64,000 nt of DNA from positions 12,497 to 76,496 of the forward strand of contig JANNSG010000134.1 in assembly GCA_031402355.1 (NCBI GenBank). The letters run 5' to 3'. Below the pieces are notes generated by a model. The model saw nothing but the letters and a program-made list of their open reading frames with translations. It did no database searches and was not told where the DNA came from. Numbering within the stretch: the first letter of the stretch is position 1; each line of letters starts with the position of its first letter. Made by a program: the position numbers and the translations under genes. Positions 8,035-16,571 of this stretch are shown here, piece by piece. The DNA is from JACMNW01 sp031402355 (GTDB lineage Bacteria > Pseudomonadota > Alphaproteobacteria > Rhodobacterales > Rhodobacteraceae).

Positions 8035-11000
8035 ATGGCTGTAAACATTGAAGAATTCATCGAACGCTGGCAGGGGTCCGGCGGTAGCGAACGCGCAAAC
8101 TTTCAACAATTTGCAATCGAGTTGACCCAGCTTTTAGAGGTGGACCTGCCAAAGCCCGCCACCGCCGATGCCCAAAACGATGACTATCGGTTTGAACGAC
8201 CTGTTACTTTCATCCACACCGGAACGCAGTCGCGCGGCTTTGTTGACCTTTACCGCGCCCGCCATTTTGTCATGGAAGCCAAACAGGGAACCGGCAAAGG
8301 CCGCGATGCCCCGGACACACAACTTTCCTTACTGCCGGACGAACCCGCGAAGCTGCGCCAAGGTCATGGCGTCCGTGGCACTCGTCGCTGGGACGATACA
8401 ATGCTGCGAGCGCGCAATCAGGCCGACAGTTACGCTCGTGCAGTGGCGCGGACCGACGGCTGGCCGCCGTTTCTGCTGATCGTCGATGTGGGCCATGTGA
8501 TTGAGGTGTTTGCTGACTTTTCAGGTCAAGGTCAGGGCTACACACAGTTCCCGGACGGCAACCGCTACCGGATCACCCTGGACGATCTGCGCGATCACAA
8601 AATCCGCGAACGCCTTGCCACGATCTGGACTGCCCCGCACAGTCTTGACCCTGCCAAAATCAGCGCCGCCGTCACACGCAAAGTCGCGGGGCACTTGGCC
8701 CAACTTGGCAAATCGTTCGAGGGCCAAGGCCATTCGTCCGAAGGGGTCGCGCGTTTCCTCATGCGCTGCCTGTTCACCATGTTTGCTGAAGACGTGGAAC
8801 TCATCCCGGCAGGAGCGTTCTCAACCTTGTTGAAAGAATTGCGCGGCACCCCGGAGCACGCCCAGCCCGCGCTCAAATCCTTGTGGGAAACGATGAACAC
8901 AGGCGGTTTTTCGGCCATCCTTCGCAAAGACCTGATGCGCTTTAACGGCGGTCTTTTCAAAGACGCCACTGCGCTTCCGCTGTCAAACGTCCAGCTTTCC
9001 CTACTGATCCAAGCCGCCGAACACGACTGGCGCGAAGTGGAACCTGCTATTTTCGGCACGCTTCTGGAGCGGGCGCTAGACAAGCGCCAGCGCCACAAGC
9101 TGGGCGCGCATTATACCCCCCGCGCCTATGTTGAACGCCTTGTAACTCCGGTAGTCATGGACCCACTGCGTGCAGACTGGCGCGATGTGCAGGCCGCTGC
9201 GCTGATCCTTGCCAACCAAGACAACCTTAAAGACGCCCGCGCGACGGTGCGGGCATTTCACCAGCGCCTTTGCGAAGTTCGCGTGTTGGACCCCGCCTGC
9301 GGGTCCGGCAACTTCCTCTATGTCGCTCTAGAACTGATGAAGCGCCTTGAGGGCGAGGTGATGGCGCTGCTGCGCGATCTGGGTGATGATCAGGACGCGC
9401 TTGCCCTAGCCGGACACACAGTTGACCCGCACCAATTCTTAGGCATCGAACTGAACCCGTGGGCCGCCGCCGTGGCCGAACTGGTGCTGTGGATCGGCTA
9501 TCTTCAATGGCACTTCCGCACCCACGGCAAGGCCAGCCCCGCCGAACCCGTCTTGCGCGATTTTAAGAATATCGAAAACCGAGACGCGGTTCTGGATTGG
9601 GACACCCGCCGCGAACGCCGCGACGATCAGGGTAATTTGGTCACCCGCTGGGATGGCATCGGCACGATCTTGCATAATGTGACGGGCGAGCGTGTGCCGG
9701 ACCCACAGGCCCGAACGCAAGTTTGGGAATATACAAAACCACGCCCGGCCAAATGGCCCGAAGTGGACTTCATAATCGGCAATCCGCCATTCATAGGCGC
9801 AAGCCGGATGCGTGACGCGCTGGGGAACGGCTACACCGAAGCAATTCGCAAGGCCTATCCCAAAGTTCCGGACAGTGCTGATTTTGTAATGTTCTGGTGG
9901 GAAAAGGCCGCACTGGCCGCCCGCACTTATGCCGCCGCAAAAGGCAAAGGTTGCCGCCGTTTTGGCCTGATCACAACCAATTCACTTCGCCAAACCTTTA
10001 ACCGCAAGGTGTTGGAGACGCATCTGAGTGATCCCAAAACACCTCTTGGTCTGGTCTTTGCCATTCCGGATCATCCTTGGGTTGATGCGGGCGATGGTGC
10101 TGCGGTGCGCATAGGGATGACCGTGGCCGAAAAAGGGCGCGGTGAAGGTCGTCTGTTCACTGTCGCATCCGAGGCGAAAAGCACTGATGCCAACGAAGGC
10201 CGCGACGTGTCTTTGAATATGCAGCGTGGGACGATCTTTGCCGATCTGCGGGTTGGAGCCGACGTCCTTCAGGCCAAGCCGCTTAGAGCCAATTTTGGAC
10301 TTTCTGCAAGAGGCGCATTCTTGATTGGAAAGGGCTTCCTAGTTACGCGGGAGTTTGCAATTGAAAATGCACTAGGCACTGACGCCGCGAAAACGCGTGT
10401 AATCCGTCCTTTTCTGGGCGGATATGACATGACACAGTTGCATAGACGAAGGTGGGTCATTGACTTTTGGGGACTGAGCGAAGGGGAAGCGCGCAGCAAG
10501 TATCCGAGGCTGTACCAGCATATCCGTGATACGGTAAAACCAGTTCGCGATGAAAACGACATGGATTGGCGGAGGGAAAATTGGTGGGTGTTTGGTGACC
10601 CGGGCCGGAGCTTCCGTAGCGCGACGGCTGGCTTGCAGCTTTCGATTGTGACCTCAAGAACAGCAAAGCATCGGATTTTCCAGTTTTGGAGCACCAACGA
10701 CTTACCTGAAAGCGAAGTGGTTATTGTAGGCTCATGTGATGCAAGCCTACTAGCTATCCTTTCGTCACGTCCACACTCCACATTCTCTTTAGCAACATGT
10801 GGTTGGATGGGTGTCGGGAATGACCCACGATATAACAATTCAATCTGCTTTGACCCTTTCCCCTTCCCAGCCCTAGCGGAACCGCTCAAAAGCCGCCTAC
10901 GTCATCTCGGCGAAGCCCTTGATGCTCACCGCAAGGCGCAACAAGCGCATCACCCCAAGCTGACGCTAACGGCGACGTATAACGTTCTCGAAAAACTACG

Positions 11001-11499
11001 CGCTGGGGAACGGATTGAAGGTAAAGATAAAGAAATCTACGACCAAGGCCTAATTGGCATTTTGCGCGACCTACACGACCAAATCGACATTGCGGTGGCC
11101 GAAGCCTACGGCTGGCCCGTCAACTTGACTGATGATGAAATCCTGCATCGCCTCGTCGCCCTAAACCACGAACGCGCCGCCGAGGAAGCGCGCGGCCTGA
11201 TCCGCTGGCTACGCCCGGACTACCAGAACCCGGCAGGTCACTCCGCCGCCGTGCCGGGGCAGCAAAGCGAACTCGACGTCGGCCCGACCGACACCAGCAC
11301 AAAAACTCCGTGGCCCAAGGCCTTGCCAGAGCAAATCGCTGCCGTCCGGGCGGCGCTGCAAGAAATGGGCGACGCCACCCCCGACCAAATTGCCAAACGT
11401 TTCAGCCGCGCCCAAGGCCGCAGCGTGCAGCCCCTGCTGGAAAGTTTGGCGGCGTTAGGTCAGGCGCAATCGGTCGAAGGTGGGAGGTTCGCAGCGTGA
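8035..11499 (+). CDS. Single-chain restriction-modification enzyme (type IIG/IIL-like DNA methyltransferase with PD-ExK domain)
   Basis: About 1154 residues, predicted to methylate adenine in host DNA and cleave unmodified DNA. An N-terminal nuclease motif sits at residues about 68-82: 'FVDLYRARHFVMEAKQG' (D ... ExK). The methyltransferase core follows: 'GAHYTPRAYVERLV', SAM-binding motif I 'DPACGSGNFLYV' near residue 418, and catalytic motif IV 'NPPF' near residue 582. The C-terminal ~350 residues would hold target recognition and a helical spacer. This order (nuclease, methylase, specificity) is that of MmeI-like and other type IIG enzymes. The ATG at 8035 is chosen because the preceding in-frame codons look non-coding. 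The stop overlaps the next gene's start (GTGA at 11496-11499). Confidence 0.8.
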   Translation: MAVNIEEFIERWQGSGGSERANFQQFAIELTQLLEVDLPKPATADAQNDDYRFERPVTFIHTGTQSRGFVDLYRARHFVMEAKQGTGKGRDAPDTQLSLLPDEPAKLRQGHGVRGTRRWDDTMLRARNQADSYARAVARTDGWPPFLLIVDVGHVIEVFADFSGQGQGYTQFPDGNRYRITLDDLRDHKIRERLATIWTAPHSLDPAKISAAVTRKVAGHLAQLGKSFEGQGHSSEGVARFLMRCLFTMFAEDVELIPAGAFSTLLKELRGTPEHAQPALKSLWETMNTGGFSAILRKDLMRFNGGLFKDATALPLSNVQLSLLIQAAEHDWREVEPAIFGTLLERALDKRQRHKLGAHYTPRAYVERLVTPVVMDPLRADWRDVQAAALILANQDNLKDARATVRAFHQRLCEVRVLDPACGSGNFLYVALELMKRLEGEVMALLRDLGDDQDALALAGHTVDPHQFLGIELNPWAAAVAELVLWIGYLQWHFRTHGKASPAEPVLRDFKNIENRDAVLDWDTRRERRDDQGNLVTRWDGIGTILHNVTGERVPDPQARTQVWEYTKPRPAKWPEVDFIIGNPPFIGASRMRDALGNGYTEAIRKAYPKVPDSADFVMFWWEKAALAARTYAAAKGKGCRRFGLITTNSLRQTFNRKVLETHLSDPKTPLGLVFAIPDHPWVDAGDGAAVRIGMTVAEKGRGEGRLFTVASEAKSTDANEGRDVSLNMQRGTIFADLRVGADVLQAKPLRANFGLSARGAFLIGKGFLVTREFAIENALGTDAAKTRVIRPFLGGYDMTQLHRRRWVIDFWGLSEGEARSKYPRLYQHIRDTVKPVRDENDMDWRRENWWVFGDPGRSFRSATAGLQLSIVTSRTAKHRIFQFWSTNDLPESEVVIVGSCDASLLAILSSRPHSTFSLATCGWMGVGNDPRYNNSICFDPFPFPALAEPLKSRLRHLGEALDAHRKAQQAHHPKLTLTATYNVLEKLRAGERIEGKDKEIYDQGLIGILRDLHDQIDIAVAEAYGWPVNLTDDEILHRLVALNHERAAEEARGLIRWLRPDYQNPAGHSAAVPGQQSELDVGPTDTSTKTPWPKALPEQIAAVRAALQEMGDATPDQIAKRFSRAQGRSVQPLLESLAALGQAQSVEGGRFAA

Positions 11500-11837
11500 A
11501 AAACACGCTAGGGCAATTGATGATGCTAGTTTTGATCGTGGCGCTGAATTGGGGCGCTTATCAATGGCTGAAAAGCGATAGACCAAAGACGCCAGCCACG
11601 ATTGAAGGCTTCCTATTGCTCGAAAATGAGAGTGGCAAACATGTCGAGTATTCGCTGGGCATGTCCCGAACAATGTCCGACTGCCGTGGCATGGGAAATG
11701 TTGAGACTGGACCAGACGAAGACGGCTACTGGGTGGACCCAACTTTCAGCCAAATCGGACAAGAAACCGACGGCTGGACCTATTTTTCAGTGGCAGGTTT
11801 TGTTTGCCGACCCAGTCCAGTTTCCGCGCAACCATGA
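11496..11837 (+). CDS. Small membrane-anchored protein coupled to the restriction-modification gene
   Basis: 113 residues starting at a GTG that overlaps the restriction-modification stop (GTGA), with GGGAGG upstream. Residues about 4-23 form one hydrophobic segment (LGQLMMLVLIVALNWGAYQW), so the protein is an inner-membrane-anchored or signal-anchored periplasmic protein. The rest is polar with two Cys residues (SDCRG and FVCRP) that could pair in the periplasm. No family is recognised. Coupling to the enzyme suggests joint expression, but a membrane partner is unusual for a type IIG system and the link may be only positional. Confidence 0.6.
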   Translation: MKNTLGQLMMLVLIVALNWGAYQWLKSDRPKTPATIEGFLLLENESGKHVEYSLGMSRTMSDCRGMGNVETGPDEDGYWVDPTFSQIGQETDGWTYFSVAGFVCRPSPVSAQP

Positions 11838-12302
11838 TGACTGGAATTTTGGTTTGTCTGCTTTGTTCAAAAGTTGAGAAATTTCCCGCTTTGTGTTTGC
11901 GCCCGATAAGAGTAATCGCGCCCGCGCCGGGGCAGGCCGGGGGGGGGCGGGGTCGAGGTCCGGCTGGCCGGGGTTCGGACTTAGCGGCCAAAGTCCACGT
12001 CCGCTTGCCAAGTCCGGCACAACGACTGGGCACGGACAGACCGCTTCACAAGGCGTAGGCCACGCGCCCTATGCGGACCTGCTGCCCCTGCTGGGGTATC
12101 AGTGCAATTATGCTTTACCTGCCTTGCTACAGCAGATGCACCCAACACGTTTCACCGCCGTCACGATCACGGAAACGTGAGCATACCCCCTGCAGGGTGC
12201 TGTTTGGTGGGCTATGCTCCGAGGGCAAGCAAAGCGATATTAGGGACAGCTTAGGGTCTGGCCCGAACAAATCTAAGAAAATGTAATAAAAACAACGGCT
12301 TG
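11838..12302. other. Non-coding end of the integrated element next to tRNA-Ser
   Basis: About 465 bp with no gene I can support; the open frames here have skewed composition and no homology I recognise. It includes a run of nine G at 11939-11947 flanked by other G4 tracts (about 11929-11952), a possible G-quadruplex. The stretch at 12180-12300 is more A/T-rich. The right att junction of the element should lie at or inside the tRNA 3' end starting at 12303. Confidence 0.4.
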
Positions 12303-12392
12303 TGGCGGAGAGACAGGGATTCGAACCCTGGGTCGGCGCAAACCGACAACGGTTTTCGAGACCGCCGCATTCGACCACTCTGCCACCTCTCC
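12303..12392 (-). tRNA. tRNA-Ser(CGA)
   Basis: A 90-nt class II tRNA read on the minus strand. The acceptor stem GGAGAGG pairs with TCTCTCC (one G-U), a long variable arm follows the anticodon arm, the T-arm loop is TTCGAAT, the discriminator base is G and the 3' CCA is encoded. The anticodon loop reads CTCGAAA, giving anticodon CGA (codon UCG). Its 3' end faces the integrated element, marking it as the probable attachment site. Confidence 0.95.
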
Positions 12393-12580
12393 GCGGTAGG
12401 GATCGTGGCGGGCGTTTAGACGGATCAAGGGGCGCTTGCAACCGGGAAAAGTGGCTGTCGTGTCTGCCGGGGTCAGTGTCGCGGACCTGCTATACACCGA
12501 AACGTGGTTTGCTGCGGCTTGGCAAGCGCATTGCCACAGGTTAGCAAGGGGTGTCGCGCGATGTTTCGAAAGCCATCCCC

Positions 12581-13480
12581 ATGAAATCTGTTGTCCTTTT
12601 TGCTATTGTGCTGTCCGGCATGGCGGTGTCGCAAACATATGGCCAAACCCCTTTCCTGCAAAAGGGCGATGCGCAATTGCAGCGGGTGCAGGCGGTGGTC
12701 ACGCCTGAGGGTACGCAAAGGGTGCAACAGCTGACCTCGGTCATGCAGATCGCCCAGATCCTTTCGGTCATGCGCGAGGAAGGCTTTGATTACAGCAAGA
12801 CCCTGGAAGAGGAAATGTTTCCGGGCCGTGGCGGTGCCAACTGGTCTGCGACTGTCGATACCATTTACGACGAAACGGCGATGAAATCGGTATTCGATGC
12901 CGCTTTGGCTGCCGAACTCGCCGGGACAGATCCGGAAGCGATTGAGGTCATGCAGGCGTTTTTCAGCTCGGATCGCGGCCAGCGTATCCTGACGCTGGAG
13001 ATCGAGGCACGCCGCGCCTTGCTGGACCAAGACACCGAAGAAGCCGCGAAACTGCATGTCGAAGACCTGGCCGCCGCCGACGATCCGCGTCTGGCCCTGA
13101 TCCGCGAATTCGCCGATGCCAATGATCTGATCGAAATGAACGTGGCTGGCGCGCTGAATGCCAATCTGGCGTTTTTCAAGGGCATGGCGGCCGAGGGCGG
13201 GTTTGACGTCGAGATGACCGAAGACGAGATGCTGCAAAACGTCTGGTCGCAGGAACCCGAGATTCGAGCAGAGACCGAAACCTGGCTTTATCCGTATCTT
13301 GCCTTGGCTTATCAGCCGCTGTCGGACGCGGATATGCAGGCCTATCTTGCGTTTTCAGATCAGGCCGAGGGCAAAGCGCTGAATGCAGCATTGTTTGCGG
13401 CGTTCAACGTGCTTTTCACGGATATTTCCGGCCGGTTGGGTCGCGCCGCCGCAAGACAGCTGCGGGGTGAGGATATCTGA
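12581..13480 (+). CDS. DUF2059 domain secreted protein
   Basis: About 299 residues from the ATG at 12581, which starts a clear signal peptide (MKSVVLFAIVLSGMAVSQTYG, cleavage near residue 21); an in-frame GTG at 12551 would put ten charged residues in front. The mature protein is acidic and helical and fits the DUF2059 family of alphaproteobacterial periplasmic proteins of unknown role; the segment with 'MQAYLAFSDQAEGKALNAAL' near the C-terminus is the family signature region. It is the first chromosomal gene after the tRNA-Ser insertion site and is convergent with the aldo/keto reductase. Confidence 0.7.
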   Translation: MKSVVLFAIVLSGMAVSQTYGQTPFLQKGDAQLQRVQAVVTPEGTQRVQQLTSVMQIAQILSVMREEGFDYSKTLEEEMFPGRGGANWSATVDTIYDETAMKSVFDAALAAELAGTDPEAIEVMQAFFSSDRGQRILTLEIEARRALLDQDTEEAAKLHVEDLAAADDPRLALIREFADANDLIEMNVAGALNANLAFFKGMAAEGGFDVEMTEDEMLQNVWSQEPEIRAETETWLYPYLALAYQPLSDADMQAYLAFSDQAEGKALNAALFAAFNVLFTDISGRLGRAAARQLRGEDI

Positions 13481-13534
13481 CCGAGCAAGCCCGGCAGGAC
13501 AGTCAGGCAGGGTCTGGCGCCTTGCCGGGATGTA

Positions 13535-14563
13535 TCAGACGGGCGCGTCGGGACGCAGCAAGCCCTCGCGCTTGAGATCGGCCCAAAGGCCGGGGTCAAT
13601 TGCTGCGGTTGCGGCGGCAAGATTGGCATCAACTTCGGCCATGGCCTGGCCGCCGGGGATCACCGAAACCACAGCCGGGTGACACAGCGGAAACTGGAAC
13701 GCCGCATCAACCATGCGAATACCCCGGGCGCGGCAGATGGCCTCGATCCTGGTCACGCGGTCCAGAATGTGTTGCGGCGCAGGGTCGTAATTGTAAAACG
13801 CCCCCGGTCTGGCGCCGGTTGCCAGAATGCCTGAATTATACGGCCCGCCGATGATGATGCCGATGCCCCGTTGGCTGGCCATTGGCAGGAACGACACCAA
13901 GGCCTCTTGTTCCAGCAAGGTATAACGTCCGGCCAGCAAGAACAGATCGAAATCGCCGCGCTCAGCCATCCATTGGCAGGGTTGCCATTCGTTGACGCCT
14001 GCCCCGAAGGCCTTGATCACACCGGAGTCGCGCAGGGCCAGCAAGGCGCGGTAGCCGCCTGCCATGAACTCGGCCAGCTTTGCGTCCAGTGCGGCCTGCG
14101 TCTTGTGATTGAAGACGTCCAGATCATGCGCAAGCAAGATGTCGATCCGGTCCAACCCAAGCCGTTCCAACGAAAACTCTACCGATCGCATGACGCCGTC
14201 ATAGCTGTAATCGTAAATCTCTTTGCGCGCGGGCACGTCAAAGAATTTGCCGATGCAGTCGCGGTCTTCGCCCGTGTTGGGCAAACGGAACAGCCGACCG
14301 ATCTTGGTCGATATGACATAGTCATCGCGACGCTTGCCGCGCAGAAAGCCGTTCAGCCGCGTTTCCGACAGGCCAAGACCGTAAAGCGGCGCAGTATCGA
14401 AATACCGCACACCCAGATCCCAGGCGCGATTCAAGATGGCCAGAGCATCCGCTTCGGAGATAGCCCGGTACAGATTTCCCAAAGGGGCCGCGCCAAAGCC
14501 AAGTTCGGTAAATGTCAGCCCTCCGTTGCCGGTCCGGTCCCAATGGCGTGTCTTCAATTGCAT
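13535..14563 (-). CDS. Aldo/keto reductase, L-fucose/D-threo-aldose dehydrogenase type
   Basis: NAD(P)-dependent oxidation of a free aldose at C1 is the likely reaction, feeding a non-phosphorylating sugar-acid route. The family tetrad is visible: Asp and Tyr in 'YFDTAPLYG', Lys in 'VISTKIGR', His in 'DILLAHDLD'. The wording of these blocks and the 'IIGGPYNSGILATG' segment match the L-fucose/D-threo-aldose 1-dehydrogenase branch. The ATG at 14563 is preferred to the longer frame (from 14731), since GGAGGAAC precedes it at a good distance. It is divergent from the BtpA gene, with an operator-like palindrome at 14581-14592 between them. Substrate identity is inferred from neighbours. Confidence 0.78.
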   Translation of the reverse strand: MQLKTRHWDRTGNGGLTFTELGFGAAPLGNLYRAISEADALAILNRAWDLGVRYFDTAPLYGLGLSETRLNGFLRGKRRDDYVISTKIGRLFRLPNTGEDRDCIGKFFDVPARKEIYDYSYDGVMRSVEFSLERLGLDRIDILLAHDLDVFNHKTQAALDAKLAEFMAGGYRALLALRDSGVIKAFGAGVNEWQPCQWMAERGDFDLFLLAGRYTLLEQEALVSFLPMASQRGIGIIIGGPYNSGILATGARPGAFYNYDPAPQHILDRVTRIEAICRARGIRMVDAAFQFPLCHPAVVSVIPGGQAMAEVDANLAAATAAIDPGLWADLKREGLLRPDAPV

Positions 14564-14580
14564 CTGTTCCTCCATGGTGG

Positions 14581-14592
14581 CTAACATGCTAG
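14581..14592. promoter_or_regulatory. Operator-like palindrome, site 1 (CTAACATGCTAG)
   Basis: A 12-bp near-palindrome with one change from the perfect CTAACATGTTAG seen at 20640 and 25650. It lies in the divergent region between the aldo/keto reductase and the BtpA-family gene, 18 bp before the reductase start. Recurrence at three transcription-unit starts of one sugar locus suggests binding by a single regulator, possibly GntR-type; the regulator gene is not in the window. Confidence 0.6.
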
Positions 14593-14654
14593 TCTGAATC
14601 GAAATGCGCTGCACCCGTTTCATGACGCGGCCGGGCAAAAAATCGGGGGATGAC

Positions 14655-15464
14655 TTGGACAAGTTCAAGCGGGTTTTCGGGGCAGGCAAGCCAGTGATTG
14701 CAATGGTGCATCTGGGCGCATTACCCGGCACGCCGCTTTATGATGCCGACGCCGGGCTGGATGGACTGATCCGTGGTGCGAGGGCCGATCTGCAAGAACT
14801 GCAGGCAGCGGGGTTTGATGCGGTGATGTTTGGCAATGAAAATGACAGGCCCTATGAGTTCAAGGTTGATACTGCGTCAACCGCCACCATGGCCTTCGTC
14901 ATAGGCCAGTTGCACAGCGAAATCACAGTGCCGTTCGGCGTCAATGTCCTGTGGGATCCGATCAGTTCGGTGGCGCTTGCAGCCGCTACAGGGGCGGCTT
15001 TTGTGCGCGAGATTTTTACCGGCACCTATGCCAGTGACATGGGGCCATGGACACCCGACGCCGGGGCGGCCCTGCGCTATCGCGGCCGTCTGGGCCGCAG
15101 CGATCTGGCGATGCTTTATAATGTCAGCGCCGAATTTGCCGATAGTCTTGATCGTCGCAGCCTGCCTGACCGGGCCCGGTCGGCTGTCTTTTCGTCGATC
15201 CCTGACGCGGTGCTGGTGTCGGGCCAGATCACCGGCGAGGCGGCAAAGATGACGGATCTCGAGGCCGTGAAAGCAGCATTGCCCGACATTCCGGTGATGG
15301 CAAACACCGGTGTCAAACATGCGACGATTGCCGATGTGTTGCGGGTGGCCGATGGCTGCATCGTGGGGTCTGCTCTGAAGGTGGACGGCCACACCTGGAA
15401 CAGCGTTGACCCAGACCGCGCCCAGGATTTCATGGCGCGCGTGCGCCGCGTCAGGGGGGCATGA
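14655..15464 (+). CDS. BtpA/SgcQ family protein
   Basis: A TIM-barrel protein of the BtpA family (photosystem I biogenesis protein BtpA in cyanobacteria; SgcQ in the E. coli sgc sugar operon). Diagnostic blocks are 'KPVIAMVHLGALPGTPLYD', 'AVMFGNENDRPYEF', 'PFGVNVLWDPISSVALA' and 'VMANTGVKHATIADVL'. I favour a TTG start at 14655 preceded by CGGGGGA, because family members begin about 12 residues before 'KPVI'; ATGs at 14604 and 14622 would add an unusual basic leader. The stop overlaps the M42 gene (ATGA), so the two are coupled. Beside a sugar kinase and transporter it probably acts on a sugar or nucleoside-like compound; the reaction is unknown. Confidence 0.75.
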   Translation: MDKFKRVFGAGKPVIAMVHLGALPGTPLYDADAGLDGLIRGARADLQELQAAGFDAVMFGNENDRPYEFKVDTASTATMAFVIGQLHSEITVPFGVNVLWDPISSVALAAATGAAFVREIFTGTYASDMGPWTPDAGAALRYRGRLGRSDLAMLYNVSAEFADSLDRRSLPDRARSAVFSSIPDAVLVSGQITGEAAKMTDLEAVKAALPDIPVMANTGVKHATIADVLRVADGCIVGSALKVDGHTWNSVDPDRAQDFMARVRRVRGA

Positions 15465-16567
15465 TGCTGGACCGGTTGCGAAAAGACCTGACCGATCTGA
15501 TGCTGACGCCTGGCCTGTCTGGCCATGAGGACCGCGTCGCCGCAGTGATCCGAGGCCGGCTGCAGGCGATCGGTGTGGCGACAAAAACCGACCGTATGGG
15601 CAACCTGATCGCCAGCTTTGCGGGGTCGGATGACCACCCTTCGGTGATGCTGTTCACCCATATGGACCAGTTGGGGTTCTTTGTCCGCCGGATCGAGGCT
15701 GACGGCCTGATCCGTGTCGAACGCATGGGCGGTGTGTCGGAGCGCGCCATGGCGGCGCAGGCAGTCTTGTGTTGCGTAGGAGAAGGGCGCGACGTGCCGG
15801 GCATCATCATGAACAAGTCGCATCACGCCACCACGGCTGAGGAAAAATACAAAGTGCTGACCGCGCCCGAAATCACCATCGACACCGGCCATGGATCGAA
15901 AGCGGCGGTCGAGACGGCAGGGGTTCGCATCGGCACGCCCGTGGTCTATGCGCCCCGGGTCATCGCCCTTGCCGGGGGTCGCATTGCCGGTACCTCGGTC
16001 GATGACCGCGCCGGATGTGCGGTGCTGATCGAAGTGGCGCGCGGTCTGGCCAAGGCGCGAAAAGCCGGGCGTCGCGGCCCGACCGTTCATCTGGTCTGGA
16101 CCGTGCAGGAAGAATTCAATCTGCGCGGCGGGCAGGTCGCGGCCCAGGCCTTGCTGCCCGATATCGCCATTCAGATAGACCTGATGTTGGCTTGCGATAC
16201 CCCCGACATGGCCAATCGCGGCGAAATGGTTCTGGGCGGAGGCCCCGGCATCAGCCTTTATTCCTTTCATGGGCGGGGCACCCTGAATGGCACGATCCCG
16301 CACCCCGCCATGGTCTCGCTGATGGAGGATGCAGCACAGGCCGAAGGCCTGCCCCTGCAGCGTTCGGCACAGGTCGGCGTGCTGACCGATCTGTCTTATG
16401 TGCAACTGGTAGGGCAGGGGGTGGCGTCCATCGATATCGGTTTTCCGATGCGCTATTCGCATTCGGCGGTGGAATGTTGCGATCTGGCCGATCTGCAAGG
16501 TCTGACCCGGCTTTGTCTTGCTGCCTTCGATAAGATACCCCCCGGCATGACTCTGAACCGGGGATAG
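15461..16567 (+). CDS. M42 family metallopeptidase (SgcX/FrvX-like)
   Basis: 368 residues of the M42 glutamyl-aminopeptidase/endoglucanase-like family. The dinuclear metal ligands are visible in order: His in 'FTHMDQLGFFV', Asp in 'SVDDRAGCAV', Glu-Glu in 'VQEEFNLRGG', Asp in 'LACDTPDM' and His in 'MRYSHSAVE'. In enteric sgc and frv operons M42 members sit with BtpA or PTS sugar genes, as here, so the true substrate may not be a peptide. The start overlaps the BtpA stop and AGGGGGG lies just upstream. The FGGY kinase follows after 4 bp, so the three form one operon. Confidence 0.82.
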   Translation: MMLDRLRKDLTDLMLTPGLSGHEDRVAAVIRGRLQAIGVATKTDRMGNLIASFAGSDDHPSVMLFTHMDQLGFFVRRIEADGLIRVERMGGVSERAMAAQAVLCCVGEGRDVPGIIMNKSHHATTAEEKYKVLTAPEITIDTGHGSKAAVETAGVRIGTPVVYAPRVIALAGGRIAGTSVDDRAGCAVLIEVARGLAKARKAGRRGPTVHLVWTVQEEFNLRGGQVAAQALLPDIAIQIDLMLACDTPDMANRGEMVLGGGPGISLYSFHGRGTLNGTIPHPAMVSLMEDAAQAEGLPLQRSAQVGVLTDLSYVQLVGQGVASIDIGFPMRYSHSAVECCDLADLQGLTRLCLAAFDKIPPGMTLNRG

Positions 16568-16571
16568 CGGC

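Noticed and set aside
11893..12180. Open frames in the element end (for example 11893-12180)
   Set aside because: Gly/Arg/Pro-rich low-complexity translations from a GC-rich non-coding stretch, with no ribosome-binding site or recognisable family.
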